In this document: piece after piece, positions 15,545-23,920 of the stretch
Layout of the letters: the number at the start of each line of letters is the position of its first letter
Numbering within the stretch: position 1 is the first letter of the stretch
DNA from: Bacillota bacterium
GTDB lineage: Bacteria > Bacillota > UBA4882 > UBA8346
DNA: 38,970 bases
Direction: 5' to 3'
Assembly: GCA_023436305.1 (NCBI GenBank)
Contig: JAEZJQ010000099.1
Span: 1-38,970, forward strand
Position numbers and translations under genes: made by a program
The notes under the pieces: model-generated
Seen by the model: the letters and a program-made list of their open reading frames with translations, nothing else
Told to the model about the DNA's origin: nothing
Databases searched by the model: none

Positions 15545-16489
15545 ATGGGAATTATTATCGCGCGGGGAATTGGCCAAGTTTTGCTGGTTTTATTACTTGC
15601 TCCGCTTACTTTTGGAATCATTCGCAAGTTAAAAGCTTGGTCGCAGCACCGGATAGGCGCTCCGTTGTTCCAAACCTATTTCGATGTGGCCAAGTTGATG
15701 AAAAAGGATGTAGTCCTGCCGGAAACAGCCTCGTGGATCTTCCGGGCCACACCTTATGTGTATTTGGGATCGGCGCTGACGGCGGCAGTTTTAATACCGG
15801 CGGTGGACGGGCTTTTTTCATTTGCATTCGCCGGCGATGCGCTTTGGGTTATTTATATTTTAGCGCTGGGCCGCTTTTTTCTCACCATGTCGGGGTTGGA
15901 TACCGGCAGTACGTTTGGCGGAATGGGTTCCAGCCGCGAATTGATGATTGCTTCATTAATTGAACCTTCGATACTGGTCTCGTTGTTTACTTTGGGGATG
16001 ATCTCCCCGGTGAAATCATTAAACATTCAAACAATGTATCAAGGAGCCGCCGGATTGGGATGGGGTATCGTGAATCCCACCATGGCGTTAGTGCTAATCG
16101 CCTTGGTGATTATTACTATCACCGAAACCGCCCGGATTCCGGTGGACGATCCGGCCACCCATTTGGAATTGACCATGGTTCACGAAGCCATGGTATTGGA
16201 ATATTCAGGCCGGTACTTCGCAATGATCCAACTGGCGGCCGCAGTCAAACAATTGTTATTTACGACGTTAATTGTGAATCTGTTCATGCCGTTCGGGTTT
16301 TCCGGATCGGGTTTCATAGTCACTTTGGCCAATATTGGACTTTATGGGGTCAAAGTAATTTTTACCACTATAATTGTGGGTTTAGTCGAGATAAATACAG
16401 TGAAACTACGCTTGTTCAGTGTGCCAAATCTGGCGGCGCTGGCCTTCATTCTGTCACTGCTCGGATTTTTTATCGCTTTTGTATTGTAA
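15545..16489 (+). CDS. hyfC: Hydrogenase-4 component C-like membrane subunit (NuoH family)
   Basis: The 314-aa membrane protein is a NuoH/HyfC homologue that anchors the hydrophilic arm. Typical features are RKLKAWSQHRIGAPLFQTYF near the N-terminus, the glutamate-rich loop ETARIPVDDPATHLELTMVH, and a following EAMVLEYSG. About eight membrane segments are seen. It begins 9 bp after hyfB, with a GAGGTG-type site. In complex I this subunit forms the link between the quinone or redox site and the ion channels. Confidence 0.94.
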   Translation: MGIIIARGIGQVLLVLLLAPLTFGIIRKLKAWSQHRIGAPLFQTYFDVAKLMKKDVVLPETASWIFRATPYVYLGSALTAAVLIPAVDGLFSFAFAGDALWVIYILALGRFFLTMSGLDTGSTFGGMGSSRELMIASLIEPSILVSLFTLGMISPVKSLNIQTMYQGAAGLGWGIVNPTMALVLIALVIITITETARIPVDDPATHLELTMVHEAMVLEYSGRYFAMIQLAAAVKQLLFTTLIVNLFMPFGFSGSGFIVTLANIGLYGVKVIFTTIIVGLVEINTVKLRLFSVPNLAALAFILSLLGFFIAFVL

Positions 16490-16511
16490 AAATTGCGAGG
16501 TGTTTTTGGTA

Positions 16512-17177
16512 ATGATTCTTTTTTCCATCCTTCAAATATTAACCATTGCCGTGCTGGGAGCTACATTTTTACTGGTCTTCAATAAACGCCAAATCTCCTA
16601 TATCAGATCATTCCAAATTCAATCGCTTTTTGTAGCGGCTATTTTAGGTGTGATCAGTATTCACAATACCGTAATCGCCAAACATTTGGATATGATGTTA
16701 ATTTCATTCGCACTCACTTTCTGGTTAAAGGTAATCTTTATTCCAAACCTGCTCAATCAACTTCAGGCCAAAGTTGTTTATAAAGTGGAAAAAGACTTCT
16801 TTGTCAATATTCCCCTGTCCATCCTGATCTGTTGCGGGTTATTCGTCCTGTCCTGGTATGTGGGGGAACATATCCAACCGTTGCAAACCGCCGACGCTAA
16901 AATTTATTTCGCCACTTCACTGGCGGTAATCTTGATTGGGCTGTTTTTCATGGTTTCACGGAAGAAAGCCATCGGGCAGATTATTGGTTTTTTAACGATG
17001 GAAAACGGTATCTTCATCGCCGCCGTCCTGTTAACCTTTGGAATGCCGATGATTGTTGAACTTGGCGTTTTCTTTGATATGCTAACCGCAGTAATCATTA
17101 TGGGCGCTTTTATATTTAAAATTAACGATAACTTTGAACATATCGACCTCAACAAACTTAAAAACTTAAAGGGTTAA
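16512..17177 (+). CDS. hyfE: Hydrogenase-4 component E-like membrane subunit
   Basis: The 221-aa membrane protein resembles HyfE: a hydrophobic start (MILFSILQILTIAVLGATFL), several helices related to NuoK/MrpC-type subunits (IGFLTMENGIFIAAVLLTFG with the membrane Glu) and a short charged tail. The ATG at 16512 is chosen because GCGAGGTG precedes it by 9 nt and the homologous part begins there; the longer frame reads into hyfC. It sits 22 bp after hyfC and 12 bp before hyfF. Confidence 0.9.
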   Translation: MILFSILQILTIAVLGATFLLVFNKRQISYIRSFQIQSLFVAAILGVISIHNTVIAKHLDMMLISFALTFWLKVIFIPNLLNQLQAKVVYKVEKDFFVNIPLSILICCGLFVLSWYVGEHIQPLQTADAKIYFATSLAVILIGLFFMVSRKKAIGQIIGFLTMENGIFIAAVLLTFGMPMIVELGVFFDMLTAVIIMGAFIFKINDNFEHIDLNKLKNLKG

Positions 17178-17189
17178 TCCGGAGGAGCC

Positions 17190-18677
17190 ATGGAAGTATT
17201 AATCTTATTAATTATTCCCTTACTGGCAATGGTTTTAAGCTATATGGGTGGCGGAAAAAAGCTTTTAGACGCCTTAAATATCATTTCTTCAGGCTTAACA
17301 ATGATCTTATCCCTTTACATCGGATCAATCATTGTAACCCGGGGAACCATTCAGTATGATTTTTCCAATCAATTAATCTATATTGACGCTTTCAGCGCCC
17401 TGATTTTAGCGGTTACCACCGTAATCTTTTTCTTGGGTTCGCTATATACGGCGGGGTACTTGACGGATGAACTGCAAAAAAGAGTTATAAATATCGGCCG
17501 CGTCAAACTGTTTTATATCTTTTTCAATGCCTTTCTGTTGTCTATGATGGTGGCCTTAATCACTCAAAATTTAGGCGTGATGTGGATTGCGATTGAAGCT
17601 ACCACTTTAAGTTCCACTTTTTTGGTGGGCTTTTACAACCGTAAAAATACCATTGAAGCGGCCTGGAAATATATTATCATCTGTTCGGTGGGTATTGCCA
17701 TTGCTTTATTCGGAATTGTACTGCTCTACTTTTCCTCGCTACCCACTTTTAAGCATTCTCCGGTGGGGTTCAATTGGCTTTACTTATTCCAGAACGCGGC
17801 CGGGCTTGATAAAGGGCTGGTGAAAATTGCCTTTGTCCTGATTCTTATCGGTTTTGGGACCAAGGCGGGACTGGCCCCCATGCATACTTGGCTTCCCGAT
17901 GCCCACAGCCAAGCTCCAGCTCCTGTCAGTGCCTTGTTATCCGGTGTCCTCCTGAATATCGCAATCTACGGCATTATCAGAATTGCCATCATTGCCAACC
18001 GAACTTTAGGTAACACGCTGTTTACCGGAAGGCTGCTGATCATTTTAGGCCTGGGTTCCATTGGACTGGCGGCGGTATTTATATTGGTCCAGAGGGATTA
18101 TAAACGTCTGCTTGCTTATTCCAGCATTGAACATATGGGGATTATCTCCTTTGGAATCGGCCTGATGACCCCGTTGAGTATTTTCGGCGCACTATACCAT
18201 ACCCTGAATCACGCCTTTACCAAGTCCATGTTATTTATGGCTTCGGGCAATGTTTACCTGGGATATGAGTCCCGGCAAATCGCTAAAATCAAAAATCTGC
18301 TAAAATTAATGCCGGTGACCGGAGTGGTATTTTTATTGGGATTGTTAGCGATTATCGGCTTGCCCCCGTTTGGAGTTTTCAATAGTGAACTGGTCATTAT
18401 ACTGTCGGCATTTAGCAGCGCGAATTATTTGGCGGTAGCTTTGTTTATGTTGTTTGTGGTAGGGGTATTCGTAGGTATGATTAAACAAATGACACCTATA
18501 TTTTTCGGCGGAAAGCGCCAACCGGAACAATTGGAGTTTCGGGAGCCACCACTTGCTTCTTTCGTGCTGATTACCGCATTGATTATTATCGTAATACTTG
18601 GTGTTTATTTACCACAGCCGGTTACAGCGATCTTGAACGCGACCCGCGAGATTATCATGGGAGGCGCCACGAAATGA
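17190..18677 (+). CDS. hyfF: Hydrogenase-4 component F-like antiporter subunit
   Basis: This second antiporter-like protein (495 aa, about 14 helices) carries GFGTKAGLAPMHTWLPDAHS, QRDYKRLLAYSSIEHMGIIS and LNHAFTKSMLFMASGNVYLG, all conserved in HyfF/NuoM-type subunits. It lacks the long HyfB tail. GGAGGA precedes the ATG. Its stop overlaps the start of hyfG by 4 nt (ATGA), so the two are translationally coupled. No hyfD-type third antiporter is present, so the complex would have two channel subunits. Confidence 0.93.
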   Translation: MEVLILLIIPLLAMVLSYMGGGKKLLDALNIISSGLTMILSLYIGSIIVTRGTIQYDFSNQLIYIDAFSALILAVTTVIFFLGSLYTAGYLTDELQKRVINIGRVKLFYIFFNAFLLSMMVALITQNLGVMWIAIEATTLSSTFLVGFYNRKNTIEAAWKYIIICSVGIAIALFGIVLLYFSSLPTFKHSPVGFNWLYLFQNAAGLDKGLVKIAFVLILIGFGTKAGLAPMHTWLPDAHSQAPAPVSALLSGVLLNIAIYGIIRIAIIANRTLGNTLFTGRLLIILGLGSIGLAAVFILVQRDYKRLLAYSSIEHMGIISFGIGLMTPLSIFGALYHTLNHAFTKSMLFMASGNVYLGYESRQIAKIKNLLKLMPVTGVVFLLGLLAIIGLPPFGVFNSELVIILSAFSSANYLAVALFMLFVVGVFVGMIKQMTPIFFGGKRQPEQLEFREPPLASFVLITALIIIVILGVYLPQPVTAILNATREIIMGGATK

Positions 18678-20269
18678 ATTGGGAACGGATTGTTGCCGAT
18701 CTAAAAGAAGAGTTGCAAATCAATGAACGTGATGTCTGTATTAACCATCCGGGCGAAATCTATATTGATATTACTCAGGACCCGCTTCCCTTCTGTACGT
18801 TGATCATTACAGAATATAACGCAACCCTGATTACTTTATTTGCCAATGACGAACGGGAGATTCACGGCCATTTCCGGGTTTATTACGCCTTTTCATTGGG
18901 AGACGGTACTTTGTTGACGTTCCGGCTTTTAGTCTCGCCTGAAAAAGCGGTGGCGCCATCCATATCCTCTGTTGTTCCGGCCGCATCACTTTATGAAATG
19001 GAAATCCGGGACTTGTTCGGTATCCAGTTTACCGGCCTTCCGGACCCTAATCCCCTGATTTTTCATACCGGGAGTCCGGCGGAAGGTTATCCGTTACGTG
19101 GCGATTTTCCGCGAAAAGAGAAAATCAACTATAAACCGGTTGATAAAAAATATTTGAATATTGAAGGCGCTGGTGTCTATGAAATACCAGTGGGTCCGGT
19201 CCATGCCGGGATTATTGAGCCGGGGCATTTCCGGTTTAGCGTGGCCGGTGAACCCATCATTTACCTGGAAGCGGAACTTTACTACGTCCATAAAGGACTG
19301 GAAAAAATGGCAGCCGGACAAAACCTCCAGCACGGCCTTTTATTAGCGGAACGGATATCGGGGGATGAAACTTTTTCCAATTCCCTCGCTTATTGTCTGG
19401 CGTTGGAACGAATCGCCGGTCTAACTCATATTCCGGAAAGGGCAGCATATTCCCGGATGATCTTTGCGGAATTGGAACGGCTTTATAACCATTTAGGGGA
19501 TATTTCGGGGGTCTGTCTTGATGTAGCATACGGATTTGCTGCTTCCCAGTTCGCCATGATGCGCCGCTGGTGTCAGATGGCCAACGAACGGATTACCGGC
19601 AGCAGATTCTTGCGTAATGTCAACCGGCCCGGTGGCCTCCGGAAAGATTTCCTGAGCGGGTTTCAAAATGGCCGGGAAAATATCATTACCGAATTGCTGG
19701 TGAAACTGGAACAGGAATTCGCCGATACAGTTAAGATCCTCAAACAGAACAGTCTTTACATCGATCGGGTCGAACACACCGGGGTGATTCAACACGAGAT
19801 TGCCCAAGATTTGCATGCGGTAGGCCCGGCGGCTCGATCCATCGGAATTGACAACGACGCCCGCCACCAATTTCCTTATCTTTACTATCAAAATACCGGC
19901 GTTAATGTTTCCAACCATAAAATGGGCGATGTCAACTGCCGGGTTAATGTAAAAATCGATGAAGTATTTGAGTCCATTCAAATCATTCAAAAAGCATTGC
20001 GGCAAATGCCGGATGAAAGCGATGTCCGGTTCCAAATTACGGAATTGAAGCCATATCAATCTGCTTTTGGAATCACCGAATCTCCCCGGGGCGAAAATGT
20101 CCATTGGGTGATGACCGGCCCGCAAAACACCATCTTCCGGTACAAAGTCCGGACTCCGAGTTTTTGTAATTGGCCGGTATTGTGTCATGCGGTGAAAGGC
20201 AATATTGTTCCGGACTTTCCGTTAATCAATAAAAGCTTTAATTTATCATATTCGGGAAATGACCTTTAA
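18674..20269 (+). CDS. hyfG: Hydrogenase large-subunit homologue lacking Ni-Fe ligands (HyfG-like, Ehr type)
   Basis: Residues 1-150 are a NuoC/30-kDa-like domain (SLYEMEIRDLFGIQFTGLPD) and residues 170-531 a NuoD/HycE-like domain (GPVHAGIIEPGHFRF, RMIFAELERLYNHLGDISGV, ITGSRFLRNVNRPGGL). In true group 4 hydrogenases the metal is held by an N-terminal CxxC (ERxCGxC) and a C-terminal DPCxxC. Here these read ERISGDET (226-233) and NLSYSG (523-528): all four cysteines are gone. Such proteins are known from energy-converting hydrogenase-related (Ehr) complexes, whose substrate is unresolved. The protein is otherwise full length with no frameshift, so the loss looks settled and functional, not decay. 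Confidence 0.93.
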   Translation: MNWERIVADLKEELQINERDVCINHPGEIYIDITQDPLPFCTLIITEYNATLITLFANDEREIHGHFRVYYAFSLGDGTLLTFRLLVSPEKAVAPSISSVVPAASLYEMEIRDLFGIQFTGLPDPNPLIFHTGSPAEGYPLRGDFPRKEKINYKPVDKKYLNIEGAGVYEIPVGPVHAGIIEPGHFRFSVAGEPIIYLEAELYYVHKGLEKMAAGQNLQHGLLLAERISGDETFSNSLAYCLALERIAGLTHIPERAAYSRMIFAELERLYNHLGDISGVCLDVAYGFAASQFAMMRRWCQMANERITGSRFLRNVNRPGGLRKDFLSGFQNGRENIITELLVKLEQEFADTVKILKQNSLYIDRVEHTGVIQHEIAQDLHAVGPAARSIGIDNDARHQFPYLYYQNTGVNVSNHKMGDVNCRVNVKIDEVFESIQIIQKALRQMPDESDVRFQITELKPYQSAFGITESPRGENVHWVMTGPQNTIFRYKVRTPSFCNWPVLCHAVKGNIVPDFPLINKSFNLSYSGNDL

Positions 20270-20285
20270 AAGAAGGTGACCAACA

Positions 20286-21095
20286 ATGTACAGCATTGTC
20301 AAAAAGTTTATCCAACACGGTATCGTAACGGTAAATTACCCCAAAACACCGATCACATCGGATTTTATCACTGGAAAACCGGTTGTCGATCCCCAAAAAT
20401 GCCGGCTGTGCCGGACTTGTATCGGACAATGCCCAACTCAGGCTCTTGTCCCGGCAAGTGATGAAAATATCAAAATATCAGTCAGCCTGGATCGCTGTAT
20501 TTTCTGTACGGTTTGCGAGGAAGTTTGCCCAAACGGCGCCATTCGAATGTCCGGTCAATTTGAGTTGGCGGCAACCGGGAAAAGTGAGATCATCCATGGT
20601 GAATTCCCTGATATTGGCGGCTTTTACAGTGATAAGCCTCTCTCCAGCGCGCTCGAAATCACCGGTCGTGAATTCAATGAACAGATTCACAAGCGATTCG
20701 GCCGGAGCCTTCAGATCCGCGAGGTGGATGCGGGTTCATGCAACGGTTGTGATAATGAAGCCAATGCCTTAAATGGTCCCTATAATGATATTGAACGGCT
20801 GAGCATCAGTTTTGTGGCATCACCGCGACACGCTGACATGTTACTGGTTACCGGACCGGTTACCAAAAACATGGAACTGGCTCTCATCAAAACCTATCAA
20901 GCCACTCCCGATCCGAAGTTAGTAGTGGCTGTAGGTTCTTGTGCCTGCAGTGGCGGAATTTTCAACGGAAGCTACGCCGCCAAAAGTGGCATTGATAGCG
21001 TATTGCCGGTTGATGTATACATCCCCGGCTGCCCGCCGCGCCCCCAGGCCATCATTTACGGGATTTTAAAGGCGATTGAAAAGCGGGGAAAATAA
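20286..21095 (+). CDS. Fused ferredoxin and NuoB-like small subunit (HyfH-HyfI fusion)
   Basis: The 269-aa protein joins two subunits that are separate in E. coli hydrogenase 4. Residues 1-100 hold two 4Fe-4S motifs (C39-C42-C45-C49 and C71-C74-C77-C81, HyfH/NuoI type). Residues 140-269 are a HyfI/NuoB domain whose N2-like cluster ligands are all present: CNGC (152-155), the GSCAC segment (219-221) and GCP (249). It therefore carries three clusters to pass electrons between a soluble donor and the HyfG active-site region. AAGAAGGTGA precedes the ATG, 16 bp after hyfG. It is the last gene of the operon and its stop directly abuts the stop of the convergent gene at 21096. Confidence 0.93.
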   Translation: MYSIVKKFIQHGIVTVNYPKTPITSDFITGKPVVDPQKCRLCRTCIGQCPTQALVPASDENIKISVSLDRCIFCTVCEEVCPNGAIRMSGQFELAATGKSEIIHGEFPDIGGFYSDKPLSSALEITGREFNEQIHKRFGRSLQIREVDAGSCNGCDNEANALNGPYNDIERLSISFVASPRHADMLLVTGPVTKNMELALIKTYQATPDPKLVVAVGSCACSGGIFNGSYAAKSGIDSVLPVDVYIPGCPPRPQAIIYGILKAIEKRGK

Positions 21096-22157
21096 TTAAA
21101 AATTTTGCCGCTCTCCGGTCCATCCCACTAAATCGTCGCCTTCGATCAACCCAAGCCGGTTGGCGGAAGCCCATTGGAAACTTTCATAAATCATTTGCTC
21201 ACACCGGGTAATATCTTCATCGTTATAATGGGTCACCGCTTTGCCCAAATTATGAAACTGTTTTTGATATTTTGACGACAGGACGTCCGCAATCAGGCTC
21301 ACCGATGGGGCCGAAAAGTAATACCCCAGTTGGTTGAAGGGGGCATTAATATCAAATCCTTTTTCAAAATCTTCCATTTTAATGGTCTTAAATAAAACCA
21401 CTGGATGTTCGGAATAACTCCTCAGGAATTTACGGACGCCCAAGTAAGGAATCTGTCCCAAAGTACCTAGTTTTCCGTTTAATAGCAGCCCAAACCAATA
21501 GTTCCTACCGAGCCACCATGATGGATAACATAAACCACATAATTCGCCAAAGGTTTGTCCGAGTAATTCACCATAATGCCATGGAATATCTTGATGCTGG
21601 ATGACTCGCATTTCGGTCTCCCCGGAAATGCTGATATGAATCCCGGATTGGGTCTCGGTTTGCTTGGAAACCTCGATGGATACATTTTCGTTTCGCCGAT
21701 AGGAGTCCCGAAAACTTTTTAAAATTTGAATTTGGTTTTTCACATTATCGAAAACCTTTAGATTATCTTCATATTTGGGAATATGAATCTCATTTTCACC
21801 GACAAAATCATAAATACGTTTGCATTGCTGGGTAAACATATGGATGATATCCTGATCGTTATCACATTGCAACAAGTTATCCACGGCCTTGACTGCGGGG
21901 ATAATATCTTTTTCGGTAATCAAATAAGGCCTCATATTTGAGAACATTCCCAAGCTTAATCCTCGAACCTGTTCCGCTACTTTATTTCCGTCAATTAGAC
22001 CTGCGAAACACTTGCTATAAAAAAGTACTTTACGATGCCTCCCGGAAACTTCGGCAAATTTCCCCCAGATCGAACTTTCATCACTGGTTTCCATAAGTTC
22101 GAAAAACAATTCGTTTAATTTGTTGGATACCGGGATTAAAAAACTTCGTTGCGCCAT
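21096..22157 (-). CDS. Hypothetical 353-aa protein
   Basis: No family is recognised. The protein appears soluble, with a helical N-terminal half (KAVDNLLQCDNDQDIIHMFT) and aromatic-rich central patches (PSWWLGRNYWFGLL, NQLGYYFSAPSVSLIADVLS). A good GAGGTGATATC site supports the ATG at 22157. It is transcribed toward the hyf operon and the two stop codons touch with no spacer and no terminator visible between them, so 3'-end antisense overlap of transcripts is expected. It could belong to a lineage-specific family. Confidence 0.75.
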   Translation of the reverse strand: MAQRSFLIPVSNKLNELFFELMETSDESSIWGKFAEVSGRHRKVLFYSKCFAGLIDGNKVAEQVRGLSLGMFSNMRPYLITEKDIIPAVKAVDNLLQCDNDQDIIHMFTQQCKRIYDFVGENEIHIPKYEDNLKVFDNVKNQIQILKSFRDSYRRNENVSIEVSKQTETQSGIHISISGETEMRVIQHQDIPWHYGELLGQTFGELCGLCYPSWWLGRNYWFGLLLNGKLGTLGQIPYLGVRKFLRSYSEHPVVLFKTIKMEDFEKGFDINAPFNQLGYYFSAPSVSLIADVLSSKYQKQFHNLGKAVTHYNDEDITRCEQMIYESFQWASANRLGLIEGDDLVGWTGERQNF

Positions 22158-22318
22158 GATATCACCTCGGGATAGGATTTAGATAAAAACAGCCCATTAT
22201 CTTTATCGGTCTTTCCCCGGCCGAAATTCACCATTAATCCCCCACATTTTATACTTTTCTAAATTACCAAGCCGGAAGCGCATACTTCTTTTTTAATCAA
22301 AAATAGAATTTTAAGGAT

Positions 22319-23644
22319 TCAATTCATTTCCTGCCACGATAATTGGGCCATTACGGCAATCAGCAATACGATCCCCACCGCATTGCCAATGAACAGCCAA
22401 TAAACCGGTACGGTCTGAGTCAGGCATCCACCGATCAAAAAACCAAGGGAACCGCCAAACGCCAGTATGGAACCGAACCACGCCCAGATTCGGTCCCGAA
22501 AATCGGGGCCAATCAGAGTGTGCAGGAAAACTCCCATTCGTAAATTCACAGCTACATTTACCAGTCCTAAAAAAATCGCCAGAATGATATAGATCATAGT
22601 TACCGACCAGACTGTGAGACTCGTTTTCACCTCCGGCAGCAACGGCAAAGCCAATAAGAGCGTTAGAATAGCGATACAGATATAACTTTTAAGCAGCATG
22701 CTTTTGAGTCGCTCCTTGGGAGGTTCAATGGTGATCACCGTGATGCCGATGACTACTCCCGCCCAATACGCCCCTTGCGCCAATGCCAGTTCCAATGCGG
22801 ATAATTTGATGATGATCTTGAATACATACGGGATAAAAATAAGCAGTAGCGTCCATATTAGAAGATTGACCAGTAAAAAGACGCTCATCATCGGAAACAG
22901 TTGCCGGTGGCCGCCGGGATCGTCAAATCCGGTCCGCAATGTGGGTATGAGTGTGGACCGGCCAATTATCCGGTGAAATGGCAATTGGCCCGAATTACAG
23001 ACAGCCGTTGTGGCTTCAGCGGTGGGCATAGGGAACCAGCATTCGAGCAACGCCGCCACCATATAAGCCATAGCGCACATCATTAAAATGAACGAAATTC
23101 CCGGAAAGTGGTAGAAAAATCCTCCGGCCAGGACCCCCGTAAGCGCGCCGGCATTCATCCAGAATTGATGAGTAATGGCTGTGGTTGAGTGGCCTGGGGT
23201 GAGCATACCAGGCAAAATGTAGGCGTTGGTGGGGTTGTAGAACGCACCGCCCAGCGCTAAAATTGCTGCTCCCACATCCAGCATCCAAATTGATATGGAT
23301 TGATTATAAAATAATCCGGCAATGATTAGAACCAATATGCAGCGGAATAGATTCAAAGCCGCCAACAACTTCTGCCACTGATAACGCGCCGTGATGATGC
23401 CGCCGAACGGACTGATTATGGCCGCCGGTATGGTTCCACATAACAGAAAGATGCCAACTTGTGTGGCGGAGTGGGTTTTGGTTAATAGATACCAGATCAT
23501 CACGAACAGAAATAATTGATCGCTAAACTTTCCAATAAATTGACCTGCATGGTGGAATGCAATCCGGCGCTGCGAATATCCGCATAAAGGTGAATGCGCG
23601 TGCGGATTCTTGATGGATGGGCCGGTTTCGATTGTTGAATTCAA
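22319..23644 (-). CDS. MFS-family transporter (EntS/MFS_3-like)
   Basis: The 441-aa protein has about twelve membrane segments typical of the drug/siderophore exporter branch of the major facilitator superfamily: an N-terminal GKFSDQLFLFVMIWYLLTKT, a loop between helices 2 and 3 (PFGGIITARYQWQKLLAALN), and a long central loop after helix 6. The substrate cannot be read from the sequence. The start is taken as TTG at 23644, since AGGAGTGA lies 5 nt upstream; the reading frame continues 52 codons further up without a ribosome site or family similarity. It stands alone. Confidence 0.85.
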   Translation of the reverse strand: MNSTIETGPSIKNPHAHSPLCGYSQRRIAFHHAGQFIGKFSDQLFLFVMIWYLLTKTHSATQVGIFLLCGTIPAAIISPFGGIITARYQWQKLLAALNLFRCILVLIIAGLFYNQSISIWMLDVGAAILALGGAFYNPTNAYILPGMLTPGHSTTAITHQFWMNAGALTGVLAGGFFYHFPGISFILMMCAMAYMVAALLECWFPMPTAEATTAVCNSGQLPFHRIIGRSTLIPTLRTGFDDPGGHRQLFPMMSVFLLVNLLIWTLLLIFIPYVFKIIIKLSALELALAQGAYWAGVVIGITVITIEPPKERLKSMLLKSYICIAILTLLLALPLLPEVKTSLTVWSVTMIYIILAIFLGLVNVAVNLRMGVFLHTLIGPDFRDRIWAWFGSILAFGGSLGFLIGGCLTQTVPVYWLFIGNAVGIVLLIAVMAQLSWQEMN

Positions 23645-23920
23645 AGGTTCACTCCTATTCTTTATTGTACGTCCGGTCGCGCGCGCTATTACGAGCTGTT
23701 GTAAACGATTATGTTTTCCGGTTTCCGTTTTCGTCAATCCAACTTCCGGATACCCATTTTTCAATAGTGTATTTTTATGAAAAGTGTGTAGAAAAAACAA
23801 CTATTATCCCAATAAAAAACAAATTGAATTTCATCAGAAACCCTTCATGTTGTTATTCCCTGTTTGTCGGTTTCCGATGAACCCAATTTGATAAAATCTT
23901 TACATTGAATCGAATGGTTT

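Noticed and set aside
13487..21095. Functional group 4 Ni-Fe hydrogenase
   Set aside because: All four Ni-Fe ligating cysteines of the large subunit are missing and no maturation genes are in the window.
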